From the NCBI GenBank assembly GCA_951812925.1, contig OX638368.1, forward strand, positions 157,776,492 through 157,840,491: 64,000 nt of DNA, in the 5' to 3' direction. A model generated the notes under the pieces. That model had not been told where the DNA came from. It saw only the letters and a list, made by a program, of their open reading frames with translations, and ran no database searches. How positions within the stretch are numbered: position 1 is the first letter of the stretch; each line of letters opens with the position of its first letter. The translations under genes were made by a program, and so were the position numbers. The stretch comes from Calliopum simillimum. Lineage: Eukaryota; Arthropoda; Insecta; Diptera; Lauxaniidae. Shown here one piece after another: positions 22,316 to 33,844 of this stretch.

Positions 22316-23330
22316 CAGTCCCAAACTTGAAAAAAAGAATTTTTTGGGTAGAAATTTTCAAGTTGTGAGGAAGTGAAGAATTCGGTTTCAGTGTTGTTTT
22401 TTTTTTTCAGACTAAGATAAAACATTTTTTTTAGAAAGTAAAAAGTTAAGTGAAAGATCAGAAAAATGCACTATGGTAGCATTGAACAGGAAAAATAAAT
22501 TAGTATTTTTATTTGCACTCCGCGGACTTCAAAATGACCCCTCATGAAACAAAAACTGTTTAAGTGTGTCATAAGTAAAATGATGTCCTTTTTGCTGATA
22601 CGACGAATTTGATTCAATTAAAAATAATAACCAAAGAAGTTATTTTATAAAATAGTACAGTATTTTTGAAGTTGAAAACACAGACAACTGCTTTTGGATT
22701 TCAACAATAATGTCACAACTTATAACATGCCACTATTTGGAAGCGTGACATTAAAATATTTACCCACCTACACAGTTTTTCTAAGTATTACGTAGTTTTT
22801 TTTAATGCATTTTTATCAGCATAGCTCCACTGTGCTCTCTGCACTTTGCAGAGGATGTGGATGCCACCACTAGTAAAGTTTCGGGTTTTCTTTACTTTAC
22901 CCATTTTTCTGTTGTTGTTGTTGCTGTTGTTGTTGTTGCTGTAGATATACAGGTATTGTCGTCAAACTTATAGCTGATGCATACATTAATTCGATTTAAA
23001 TAAATAAACGAGTGTCATTACTCATTACTGGCACTGAGCTTTTTAAAACTTGCTCTTCACTTATGCTTTATATTTATTTTAGTTTTTAATAATGCGCATG
23101 CGTAACAATTACTACATACACGAAATATGCCGCTTTAAGAGTTTACGACTTCTCGTGCTACACATTAACAGCATACATAGATTTGTACATAGTTATGCGG
23201 GAATGCCTGAATTGTCTCACAGACATTAAGTTGGCACGTCTTTTTTTTTTTAATTATTTGTTTTTATAAATATTCGTACTCTTGCACATTGTGTGATTCA
23301 ATAAATTTTAAACACATTTTAATAACAAGT
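22316..23330. other. No gene; contains a GTT/GCT trinucleotide repeat
   Basis: Apparently unique AT-rich sequence. A (GTT)n tract with GCT interruptions lies at 22909-22942. No frame, RNA gene or recurrent repeat recognised. Confidence 0.4.
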
Positions 23331-24720
23331 CACGGTGCTTGTGGGAGAATTTAAATAAAATTTTGATGTACTTCGGATTTTTTTGTAAATTCTTATTATA
23401 GATGTCAATAGAAGTTATTCTATGCAAAAAATAAAATTATAGAGGTGGCGCTTTTTTAAAGATAATCCCTTTTCCAATTGGGGCATTTTCCCATACAAAA
23501 AAATAAAGTTTTTTTTTTTAACTACATTAAACAAAAATCAAAATAATTGCATTCGATGTGTTTTGCGATGCTTCACGCGAATCCGACCTCAGAATCGCTC
23601 TATCGTGTATAGTTTTTAAGATATTCTAATCTAAAAGCCGAAAAAAGTCGTTTTTTGCCATGTTTTGAAGCTATATAACTATGTAACATATCATTTATTC
23701 GTTAATTGTGGTTAAAATACTTGAAAGCCATGATCTTTTCCTTTAAAATCTAATTTAAATTATGATTATATCTTCATGCTTCTAAGAGATATCGTAGACC
23801 GAAATATTGGCTAAACGGGTTTTTTGCACTTTTGTGTCTTTTTAGGTTAGGATCTTTTTGACGAAAAAAAAGATATCAACATAATTTAAATTAGGTTTTA
23901 AAGGCAAAGATTAGGACTTTAAAGTTGTTTACCAGATTTGACGAAACTAAAATTTCTTTCACATTTTAAGCATGTTTAACGAACCGACCATTTCAAAATT
24001 CAGCCGTATGCTATACACGTAACAACAACACTCGGGTCGTCAAACGGCTGAATTTAGAAGTAGTCGGTTCGTTGAACATGTTTTAAATGTGAAAGACATT
24101 TTAATTTCGTTAAGTCTGGTAAGCAACTTTAAAGTCCTAATCTTTGCCTTTAAAACCTAATTTAAATTATGTTGATATCTTTTTTTTCGTCAAAGATATC
24201 CTAACCTAAAAAGACGCAAAAGTGCAAAAAACCCGTTTAGCCAATATTTCGGTCTACGATATCTCTTAGAAGCATGAAGATATAAACATAATTTAAATTA
24301 GATTTTAAAGGAAAAGATCATGACTTTCAAGTATTTTAACCACAATTAACGAATAAATGATATGTTACATAGTTATATAGCTTCAAAACATGGCGAAAAA
24401 CGACTTTTTTCGGCTTTTAGATTAGAATATCTCAAAAACTATACACGATAGAGCGATTCTGAGGTCGGATTCGCGTGAAGCATCGCAAAACACATCGAAT
24501 GTGATTATTTTGATTTTTGTTTAATGTAGTTAAAAAAAAAAATTTTATTTTTTTGTATGGGAAAATGCCCCAATTGGAAAAGGGATTATCATTAAAAAAG
24601 CGCCACCTCTATAATTTTATTTTTTGCATAGAATTACTTCTATTGACATCTATAATAAGAATTTACAAAAAAATCCGAGGTACATCAAAATTTTATTTAA
24701 ATTCTCCCACAAGCACCGTG
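23331..24720. mobile_element. 1.39-kb palindromic element BP2 (TIR CACGGTGCTTGTGG, TSD AAGT)
   Basis: Two arms of about 675 bp (23331-24005 and 24047-24720) are near-perfect inverted copies around a loop of roughly 40 bp. The ends are CACGGTGCTTGTGGGAGA and its complement, flanked by AAGT at 23327-23330 and 24721-24724. It carries the GAATCCGACCTCAGAATCGC and CTCTATCGTGTATAG blocks shared with other palindromes here. It shares the CACGGTG terminus and 4-bp duplication with BP1. Non-coding; a transcript through it would form a long hairpin. Confidence 0.88.
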
Positions 24721-24724
24721 AAGT

Positions 24725-25079
24725 GCCTCTCTGCCAAGATACATTCGTAAGTACTCGCAAACGGTAGCCTAACTGCCCATCATATATCGATTTGTTCGTA
24801 ATAATTGTCATGATTACGTCGCTGCTGAGCTGCTGATGATAACGGTGACCACAATGGCAACGCATACCTTCAAGGTTTAAATTTTCATAATGCAAAACAG
24901 AGATGAAGCAATTGTTTGTTTGTTTGTTTGTCCAACACTCTGCACTACAATGTACTCGTAGTTTAATCTTAGGTACTCGTAAGTAACTCTATAGTTTATA
25001 ACTCTTTTTCTCTTGATCAAACAAAAACTTGTACTGTGTTCTCATGCATAGAGCAGAAACGAACGGTCTCCATGAAATG
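24725..25079. other. No gene seen
   Basis: Mixed sequence, slightly richer in GC than its surroundings, with a short TTTG/GTTT repeat at 24915-24931. The minus-strand frame 24895-24650 runs into BP2 and is not a gene. Confidence 0.35.
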
Positions 25080-25260
25080 CGTTCCTATGCCATGGCTTTG
25101 ACCTTTGTCGACACTATCTTGATTTTTGGATTATTTTCTCCAACGACTTTTTTCAAGTGATAATAGATCTATCATTTACTCTAGTGTGTTGCGGATTGCA
25201 ATCAATGACTAGAAGGATGTTACATGTCCAGCCAGATTAATGAGAAAATAACCTTGTAAA
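25080..25260 (-). pseudogene. Decayed LINE C-terminal fragment
   Basis: Read on the minus strand in mixed frames it gives AGHVT, DCNPQHTRVNDRSI and KSLEKIIQKS, paralleling the IGHTLRKP / EWNPQGSRGRGRP / RSLEKEIQES blocks of the fresh copy at 5525-6053. Stops and frameshifts throughout. Confidence 0.5.
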
Positions 25261-25407
25261 CATTTTTAAGTACTCCTGCAAAGAGTAGTACAATTACAGA
25301 CTATCGCAAAAATAAAGTAAGCACCTCAAAAACCAGAGAAGGAGAATTGATAAATTTGACTATATGATCCTTACATCTGACGTGTATTATGTGTTCAGTA
25401 AACTTAA

Positions 25408-26060
25408 CCCATTTTCGACCAGGATTTGAAAATTATTTTATTTTTTGATGTAAAGCATATTTTTAGTGTATTAGTACCCCCTGATTCCAAATCCGTCATC
25501 AAAAATGTTTTATGAATTTTTTTTTCGAAAATTTTTTTCCGTTTTCCCCTCTCCCCGCCCTCTATGTAACGGAATTTTTTTTACCCCATGGCATCGTCAC
25601 ATAGAAGGAAGAGGTGGGAATATGCAAAATTTTTGCGAATTTTAGTGTCACGAGGCTTACGGGCAGCTTTTTTTCACTAAAACGTTCGATTAATCGAACA
25701 ATAATTTTGACGCATACCGGCACCTATCAGGTATTGACAGGTGTTGATTTTTAGATTTCAAATGATAGTTTGAACTTCTGGCTATAAAACTTCATCATAA
25801 ATTTTTTTATTGAGATTATTTTATATTTTTAATAATTTTTTAAAAAAGGGTCCTTCAACAAAGCATTTTTCAACCACCCCCTCATACTAATGGAGGGGGT
25901 GGGGAAGTAGAAAATAATATTTTCAAACAGCCAAAAGATCAAAGTGGCTATTATAAGGCATTCAAAATCTTTCTGCTATCATTTCCTTTTAAAGTTTAAA
26001 AAATTATTGAAAATTATCAATTTTACTGTTTACTGTACGCGAACAGTGGCCGAAAATGCG
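25408..26060. mobile_element. TTAA-flanked (piggyBac-like) non-autonomous element PB2
   Basis: It sits between TTAA at 25404-25407 and TTAA at 26061-26064. The ends are imperfect inverted repeats: CCCATTTTCGACCA against CGCATTTTCGGCCA. Repeat P copy 1 has the matching uninterrupted site AAACTTATGCAGGATATT near 6833. TTAA duplication is the signature of piggyBac-type transposition. No transposase frame in the 653 bp. Confidence 0.78.
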
Positions 26061-26659
26061 TTAAGCAGGATATTACGGGGAATATTTTTCGTAGAAAATT
26101 TTAGCTTTCTACAACCCCCACATGTGGGTCTTTTTCACCTTTTTTCTTAAAGCGGTACACAAATTACACCTAAAACAGGGGAATATTGAGTCAGTATGTA
26201 CTACAGAAATATTTGCTGTAAAATTTCACTAGTAGTTGCTGAATCCTAAAAAGTCGAAATTTTATCCCGAAACCCAAAAAATCGTTAAAATCTCACTGTA
26301 AAACTCTAAAACTACATTTTAGATAAAACAAGTTTTCGCAAGATAATGACAAAATCACACAAGGATTATTTTCCTTAAACATATTAACCCATTATACCCT
26401 GTTTCGAGGGTCTTTTTTACCTCCCCCCCTGAAAACTAGGATACAATGGGTTAAAGAGTATGGCATAAATATTCTACGGAAAATTTTATTAGAAGACGAA
26501 AAATTTTTAAAACTTAAGGAAAGCGCGGCAGAGATGTAGTAAATATGCAATGTGGGGGCTGTAGAGGGTTAAAACATTCCACAAAAATATTCCTCGTAAT
26601 GTCCTGCATAAGTTTACCGAACACATAATACACCTCAGATGTAAGGATCATATAGTTAA

Positions 26660-27489
26660 CACGTTGAGTGCCACCATACAAGCAAAATGTCCTCCGTCAG
26701 GTGCCACGTGAACCGCCGGCGGTACACACTAAAACTTCCCCAGTGTGCCGTGTGTACCGCCGGCGGTGCACAGTCATATATGAACTCAATGCAATATATA
26801 TTCTGAAGAACTGCAGTAAATCAAAAAATTTTAGTATTTTATCACAGAGGAAAATGTATTTTTGGTTAGAGTTTTGAAATTTTTACGATATCTTTTATTT
26901 TGAAAGAATTACAAAAGTTATATAAAAGAGGACCAAAAAAAAATACATTTATTGGAACAAAAACTAACAAAAGTAAAAATTACATTCAATTTAAGGTTAT
27001 TAATAATAAAAACTAATAACTAATGCGTTATGTTGAAACATTCCAGGCAAAAGGTGGATTATAATCCATAATAATTATAATAACTATTTATACACTTATT
27101 TCAAAATGTTGCAAAGTTTTTGGTTGTTTTTATTGTTTCTTCACCTCAAGATGTATATTTTATTTGAATGATGGCACTGTGGTCAAATATTTTCAACAAA
27201 CTTGCGGTGAACAAGGTACTTAGATAATTTGGTTTCACTCATGTGCCACGTATACTGCCGGCTGTCACGCCATTTTATAGGACAAATAACACTTATAAGC
27301 ACAAATCTCTTTCCACAAACATATTATATACCCCTATAGATCAATATTCAACAGTTATTACAAGTCGACATTTTTAAATACATATTGAATTTGTATAGTG
27401 GCACCTGGTGATAGACATTTTTTTTGTATGGTGGCACACCGCTACAAGTAAAGTGTGTACCGCCGGCGGTACACATGGCACTCAACGTG
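26660..27489. mobile_element. TTAA-flanked (piggyBac-like) word-studded element PB1
   Basis: It sits between TTAA at 26656-26659 and TTAA at 27490-27493, with perfect 13-bp ends CACGTTGAGTGCC. The empty site is visible in repeat P copy 1 (AGTTAAATGCATCG near 9383). Inside, the palindromic word ACCGCCGGCGGT recurs near 26711, 26757 and 27460, with degenerate ACTGCCGGCTGT near 27252. GTGCCACCATACAA and AGGTGCCAC recur in inverted order at the right end. 830 bp with no transposase frame. Confidence 0.85.
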
Positions 27490-27650
27490 TTAAGTTCATC
27501 AACTTAACACAAGAATGTGGTATTTTTGCGTTTTTTTCATGTACAGTGGATTAAATAACTTTAAAAATCTATTAAAAAATATGACGTGCTGGAGAAAAAA
27601 CGAAGAGACACGGGTATTTTTTTTAACGTCTACTTTAAGATTTTTTTCGA

Positions 27651-28844
27651 TTTTCTCATGTGTTTTACAAAAAGTTTGAAATTGTCGAACAGTGTTATAT
27701 AACCTCAAAAGAATAACAAAAAAATAAAAAATTTCTACCAACTTTTCACAAAATGGATGGAAAATTAGTCTTTAGGTTAGGATTTTTCAAAAACCATTTC
27801 AGATATAGCAATTCTGATGCCCGATTCGGATTCAGCACTAAAATTTACATTAGCTGTATTCACGATCTTTTTGCATCGTAGCAAATGCAAAATTTTTTGA
27901 AAAGTATTTTGTAAAATCTATGGAATTTGTTTTTGTAATTTCAAATAATTTTGCTTTTGCTACGACGCAACAAGATTCTGAAGCGGCTATTAAAAATTAT
28001 TTTTCTTGTTTGTTTCTAAATTTCCAAAAAAAAAAAAACGCAAAAGTTAATTTTTTTAACAAAAAAATTTCAAAAACAATTGGTAAAAATATAATGAAAA
28101 CGTGTAAATGCCTCGAAAACCTCGTAAATTCATAATAGTAGTCAAAATCAATACGAACTTTGACAGTTTTACGAGTTCACGAGGTTTTCGAGAATTTTAC
28201 ACATTTTTAGGAATACCCTAACTATCTCAAAATACCATTTTTGAAACTTACTGCAAGCCCAGTTTTAAGTTAATTTTTGTCAAACTTTTTTTGTTTGATA
28301 GAGAATGTGAAGACCATTTGGTAATCGGAATTCAACCCAGAAAATCAATTAGCTCGTTGACCGATTTAAAAAAAACTTGTTCTGTATATTTGGACCCTTG
28401 TTTACAACTTTGCATAAAAAACCTGGACTGGGACGACATCGGAGTAAAACCAAGTTCAACCGAGGTGTGTATGATATTTTGTAAGTTTTTAATACTGAAT
28501 ACTTAGTACTGTAAATTAACAATATTTCAGTCAATCTGACCGTTTTTGTAGGTTGGTACAATTTCAACCATTCAAATTGTTATAAATTTCTTTCTGTGTA
28601 TTAAATTAATTAAATAATTGTATTTTTCGAAGATAAAACAATGTAATTGCAGATATCGTATGCGCCATGCGCTATTATTTATGTGAAATAATAAAAATCC
28701 CTCCTGTAAAATTGGCTTTCTGGTGCTTACGTTTCAGGGAAACCTGAGGCAATATTTCAATGTGACAAATTTTAGAATTTATGTCTCTTGATGACTCTTA
28801 AAAATGGTTTTGATTTTACCCAAAAATGATTTTTATCCTTTTTT
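27651..28844. other. No confirmed gene; small inverted repeats and one exon-like frame
   Basis: CCTCGAAAACCTCGTAAATT (about 28111) faces ACGAGTTCACGAGGTTTTCG (about 28168), a hairpin. GATTCGGATTCAGC at 27818 is a shared palindrome-arm block. TTTCTTTCTGTGTA at 28588 resembles the end of the TACACAGAAA family. The exon-like stretch is listed separately. Confidence 0.4.
28302..28480 (+). other. Possible orphan coding exon or captured gene fragment
   Basis: An open frame with protein-like composition: ECEDHLVIGIQPRKSISSLT, DLKKTCSVYLDPCLQLC, IKNLDWDDIGVKPSS. It is preceded by a pyrimidine tract and TTTGATAG (acceptor at 28300-28301) and followed by a strong donor GTAAGT at 28481 (weaker GTGTGT at 28465). 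No partner exon or family recognised. It could be a gene fragment, an exon of a transposon, or chance. Confidence 0.25.
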
Positions 28845-29680
28845 ATACCCTACACCCTGGGTATATTCACTTTGTCCTTCCGTTTGTAACGCAGAGAAGG
28901 AGGCGTGGCAGATATAGAAAAGTATATATATTCTTGATCAGCGTCACCTCCTGAGTCGATATAGCCATGTCCGTCTGTCTGGCTGTCTGGCTGGCTGGCT
29001 GGCTGGCTGGCTGGGTGGCTGGCTGGCTAGCTGGCTGGGTGCTGTGTGTGGAAATACTCTTTTTGGGAAAACTAAGCAAGATAATTCAATGAAATTTTGT
29101 GCACAGTCTTCGTTGTCAAAGTTAGCTCGGGGGATTGAAAATGAGCGAAATCGGTCAACGGACACGCCTACCGCCCATACAAAAAATATATTCAAAATGC
29201 AACTTTTTGAGTTTTTTTTACGACAATGCAACCAAAATACATAGATTTGTAGAATTGTAAGCGCAAGCTTTGAACAAAAACCAGGAGAATTCCGACAAGA
29301 GGGCGTGGCACTTCCCATATAAGCGAAAACTTCAAAACGCTATACTGAAAGCGTTTTTTGAGATAATCAAACTTAATTTTACTCAAATGCTAAAAACTAT
29401 AAGTTTAAACTCTGAAAAAAAAAACTGGGTGAATTTGGACAAGAGGGCGTGGCACCTCCCATAGAAGCAAAAGGTTCAAAAGGCTATACTGAAAACATTT
29501 TTTGAGATAATCCAACCAAAGTTCACTCAAATGCTAAGAACTATAAGTTTAAACTCTGAGAAAAAACTGGGTGAATTTGGACAAGAGGGCGTGGCACCTC
29601 CCATATAAGCAAAACTTTCAAAATACTGCTGTGTAGGGTATTTAATGTTTGGCCAGGCCAAAGGTTACACCCTTACTAGT
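28845..29680. mobile_element. Dispersed fly repeat R, copy 2, with three ~142-bp internal tandem units
   Basis: Same ends as 9422-9972 (ATACCCTACACCC; GGTTACACCCTTACTAG). It carries a CTGG/GGCT minisatellite at 28980-29038. The block GACAAGAGGGCGTGGCACCT (or variant) comes at 29294, 29438 and 29581, giving units of about 142-144 bp; copy 1 has a single unit. The length difference between copies is largely tandem expansion. The open frames here are shadows of the repeat. Confidence 0.75.
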
Positions 29681-29689
29681 TAAATTTAG

Positions 29690-30000
29690 TTTTAATCACG
29701 GTTGCACGGGACATTTTTTTTCCGCCATACAAATTATAAATCGAAAATCTTACAAATTACCAAGATAGGACGACATTTGTCCCGATCCATTTTACATCTC
29801 ATTAGTAATGCATTTTTTTAGGGGAGTGGCATCGTCCATTTTCCCAGTAAACATTATTTGTCCCGGCGTTCCGTACACATTCATCAAATCTCATTCATGT
29901 TCGTTACATATTTTCAGAGATATGATGAAGTCAAATAATTTCAGAGACATGATGATTTAAGTTTTTGGCGCACGGTTTACTTTTTTTGTGGAAATACACA
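29690..30000. repeat. Dispersed repeat shared with 41334-42080
   Basis: AATTTTAATCACGGT..CACGGGA, TTTGTCCCGATCCATTTTAC and CATCAAATCTCATTCATG also occur in order at 41337-41980. This copy lacks the ~374-bp insertion of the other. No coding. Confidence 0.6.
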
Positions 30001-30059
30001 TATGTAATAAAAAACGTACCCTTTGATACATTTATGGAGTTATTTGAAACATTTGTGGG

Positions 30060-30260
30060 GTTATTTAAAAACAAAGTGTACGCCAGCAAACCTTAGACCA
30101 TTGACGAGCTCAAGGCAAACTTCGGTCCTGAAATCATGGCCATACCGCCCGAGATGCGCGAAAAAATTATGAAAAATGCAGCAAAAAACATTTTTTCCGC
30201 GGCCATTTGATTGGTGTTGTAATCAAAAAGTATTCCAAATAAATTGAAAAGGACCAAATT
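30060..30260 (+). pseudogene. C-terminal fragment of a mariner/Tc1-type transposase
   Basis: The frame around 30077 reads VYASKP, stop, then TIDELKANFGPEIMAIPPEM and REKIMKNAAKNI. This matches the C-terminal block of insect mariner-related transposases (VYxxxPxTIEALxxNIxxEIxxIxPEMLxKVMxNxxxR). The in-frame stop and missing catalytic part make it a relic. It differs from the relics at 6600 and 20740. Confidence 0.6.
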
Positions 30261-31805
30261 AAATAAAAATATCTCATGTATGGAAATCGCTTTTTTTTTT
30301 TTTTGTAGTTATTCAATATTCACAAACCGACATTATAGATGGCGTACACAAACCGAAAAACTATTGTAAATTTACCTAAGTTTCCCTTGGTTAAACTATT
30401 TGTATTGTATGAAATTCAAGTTCTTTGTGAATTTATACATGACTTAGGTTAGTAAGTTTTATATAGCAATTCTTCAAAGAACTTGGCCGCCATTTCGCCA
30501 ATTTGTTTTAGTGGCATTTTTTGCTACTTATTTCATCGATTTTCACTGTCAAAAATGATGAATTTAACTGAATTATTTTTGAAAATTACCATACAATTCA
30601 AATAGAATACCATGCGCTAAAGTTTGTCAGGTGAGTATGGAAAATTATTTGTTCTAATCTCATTGGCGATATGTTTTTCGTAAAAAATATTTCGCGGTGG
30701 GATTATTTTAAAACTTGGTACATGTACAAAGTCTGTTTTATACCCGCAAATTTTACAACAATCTACATTTTTAGATTAACACGATCGTCTGCCAAATACA
30801 GTGCTAGCTTTATAACCAGATGGACGGTTTTGTAAGACACCCGCTTATAGGTGAGGCAGCCTTAGTGAGCCAATCAAATCATATTTTGTGAATGCCAAAA
30901 CTTACTGGTTATTAAGACATTTCACTTACTCTCCTTGGGATCGAATGGTTTTATTTTCATTATTAACACTGTGCTACTGGAAAATTCTAACAAAAGCGGG
31001 TTCTGTGTAGTAACGTAAACACAGTTATTGAAAGCTAATTTTCAAGATTTTCGGGAATACATTTTATTTGCATACAAATTATACCTATTTCAAAAATATA
31101 TCCTGAATATAAAATACGTCACCTTTTATAAGAGTTTTTTTAAAATAGTGAAAAAAAGGACAATTTATCGTAGTATTTGCAAGAGTTATAGCCATTTTAA
31201 GATTAAATTAAATTAAATTTTTCATTTCATTTTTCTGCAGAAAAGTTAAAAATATTCACAAAATTAAGAGATTTTACAGAACTGATTAGGTATCTGTTAA
31301 ATGTTGAAACAGACAAAGAAATACGTGGTTTTTGTATGCAATTTTCAAACCTGAATATCTCAAAATAACGAACTACTACTAGCGTACTCGAACTGTGTTT
31401 GTTATCTATAGGATCCATCAATGTTAGAAAAAAAATGTAACTGCAGCTTGTATATTGCCTAGTTTTTTTTGTAATATTACCTAAAAACTTAGCTAGAGCA
31501 TAAATGCCTAAGCCTTAGACAAATTATACTTGATCTTTAGGTAAATTTTTCTTTCTGTGTATATATGTATGAATTTTTTGTAATATTTGAATTATTTTAT
31601 TGGATCATGTACATATGTACTTACCTTAGGGTGGGCTAAATTGTATTAACGAAATTTTGATGACCTCGGCTACCCTCGTATGTAAAAGTCTATTCAATTC
31701 TAAGGATAATTGCCAAGGGAACCATACCTCTTCGTTCAACTTTGGTTCGGCGCATTTTCAATTGAAAATTTTACCTTGCATTTAATATGTATTTATTTTT
31801 ATACT
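30261..31805. other. No gene seen
   Basis: AT-rich. The frame 31028-31216 is low-complexity and lacks motifs. TTTTTCTTTCTGTGTATA at 31545 may be a lone end of the TACACAGAAA family. Nothing further recognised. Confidence 0.4.
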
Positions 31806-31985
31806 ACATTTCGAAAAATCTTATAGAGACAAAAGTAATGTCATAATATGAATTGGCTGGTATTCTGTCAAAAATGAATAAAATTGAGTTTTTTTACACG
31901 GCCAGTTTACTTTATAATGTGGAATTGATGGTATTTACCTGAAAAATTATATCGGTCAAATAATCGATTATTATGGTCTTACCGA
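31806..31985. mobile_element. Partial MITE with the 'GGCAAAAGTAATG' core
   Basis: GACAAAAGTAATGTCATAAT then ATGAATTGGCTGG, and later TCGGTCAAATAATCGATTAT then TATGG, follow the core order of 18604-18838. The right end is missing. Confidence 0.55.
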
Positions 31986-33844
31986 ACCTCTTCTACCCTG
32001 TAAATATTGATTGATACATATATTGTAAATAATATGATTTTTTATTTTGTGAAGATAAGGTACCTTTTCCTCTGGACGGTCACATATATTAACCTATCAT
32101 AACAATTTTGTAATTTTGAGTTAATCAGCCTTAAAGTTAACATCGTGCTTTTTTATAACAGTTAACTTATTTTCTATTTTTTCGGCGATGTAACGAAAAA
32201 ACATCGGTCACAAAATCGAGTTTTCATTTACTTGATCGTAGATGTCCGATTAGAGATGTTATTCCTAATTTTTCCACAGAATTACATACATTTCCTTGAT
32301 ATGTAAATGGAAGACCATCTTATATGCATATTCTGATTATTTTTTAATGTTATGCATATACTACGTATGTATATTTTCTCAGTGAAGTAATACAATCAAA
32401 AAATCTTTCATACATTGACAACGTCCTTTAATTGACAAACTCATTAACTGTATATGTATGTTTGCATGCAAGCATTGAAGGCCTTCTTATCAAACGAAAG
32501 AGTACAATGCTGCAATAAATGCATTTGATTCAATGCACTTAAGTGCATTCCATTGTAATGAAGATTATCTCTCAACCAAAAACACTATATACAAAAATAG
32601 AAACCATAACAACGAAAAATATAAGTTTTCGATATCTTTGAGTTTGTATTCACTCGTATATGTATCTCAAAGCGGCATTTGTCACGTTGTCAACTAACCA
32701 TAATAAACAGATTTGATGATCTTTTTATTATTTCGTAGAAATATTTTACAAGATCAAGTTTCGTCAGGATTAATTACTTTAGGATAATTCATATATGGTG
32801 TTGTAACTTCGTAAACTGTCATTATCAAATGTCTTTCAGTAAAAAGTCATAAATGTGCTTATATCTTTGGCTAAAAAGTAAAATTACAATTTGTATTAAG
32901 TTGGAAATAGCAAATACAATTTTAAAAATTTTGTTTTAATAATGTATAGTATTCTTATACAAATACGAGCACCAACCACAGCTGTGCCCTTTTATATGCT
33001 TTGTTTATCCATGATACTATGCCACTCCATGCAGGTCGATTTTCAGTTAATTTATCGGCGCACACATTAAGGGTGTTTTGAAAAGGAAACCGTTTTTGCT
33101 GGTATTAGAGAAAGGTTCTGTTGCTCATTTAAATATACTTGCATGCAACAGATCGAATGATAGTAAATATTTTCTTACTTTAAGTTTCAAAACTCTAGTT
33201 TATCGATAAGTGGCCTATGAAATTCATATTGGTTTGGTACACAATCTGCTCCGACGAGAGAACTCTAAGGTGGCACAATTGTGTGCTTATTATGAAAAAA
33301 AAAACAAAAAATTCTAAAATCGGTGAAAATTATGTTTCGAAATTGGTTTTAAATTCTGTGGTAATAAGGAAAAACTGCTTAAATCGATATTCGATAAAAA
33401 AACCAAGCAACATAAATTCTATACATATAAAACAAAATTTAAACTGCTTTGCATTCTAATTAAAAATCCACAGTTTTTCCTTCCTGCCACAGAATTATTT
33501 ATTAATAAGTGTAATCTCTAATGCAAAATGTCATGAGTGTTACAGCCATCCGTAAGTGTCGTCTTATTAAGTGACTAGTGCAAACTTTGTACGATAAAAA
33601 AAATTGAAGTCTTATGAAATATTGTCTATTCCAAGAACTCATTTTGCCGCCCACTGAAGTCCATCTTACCGCCAATTTGAACGTGCTATACGGGACGGCT
33701 TCGCTTTTGTTTTACAACGACCATTTTGAAAGCTTATCAGAAATGATTTTTAAGGAAAACAATTTTTTTCGACCTCTTAAAAAGTAGCTGCTTATTTTTT
33801 TTTATTTTTCCATAGTCCCACCACTTGACGTCTGATCATCATAT
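31986..33844. other. No gene; one small hairpin at 33351-33494
   Basis: Mostly unique AT-rich sequence. ATTCTGTGGTAATAAGGAAA then AACTG (33352) faces CAGTTTTTCCTTCCTGCCAC then AGAAT (33470-33494), a 143-bp hairpin of MITE type. No coding frame can be supported. Confidence 0.45.

Larger units (their letters stand above)
25355..27650. mobile_element. Composite repeat P, copy 2, carrying two TTAA-flanked insertions
   Basis: The left end ACTATATGATCCTTACATCT then GACGTGTATTATGTG (25363-25395) is the inverse of the right part at 26585-26656. The central palindrome (ACACCTAAAACAGGGGAATA at 26168; TTAACCCATTATACCCTG then its facing copy) matches copy 1 at 8748-9250. After 27493 it continues as AACACAAGAATGTGGTATTT, as copy 1 does on both sides of repeat R. 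Insertions at 25408-26060 and 26660-27489 are absent from copy 1. Confidence 0.7.

Noticed and set aside
28867..29464. Pro/Ala/Ser/Gln-rich frames (ASQPASQPA)
   Set aside because: They are readings of the CTGG minisatellite and other parts of repeat R copy 2.
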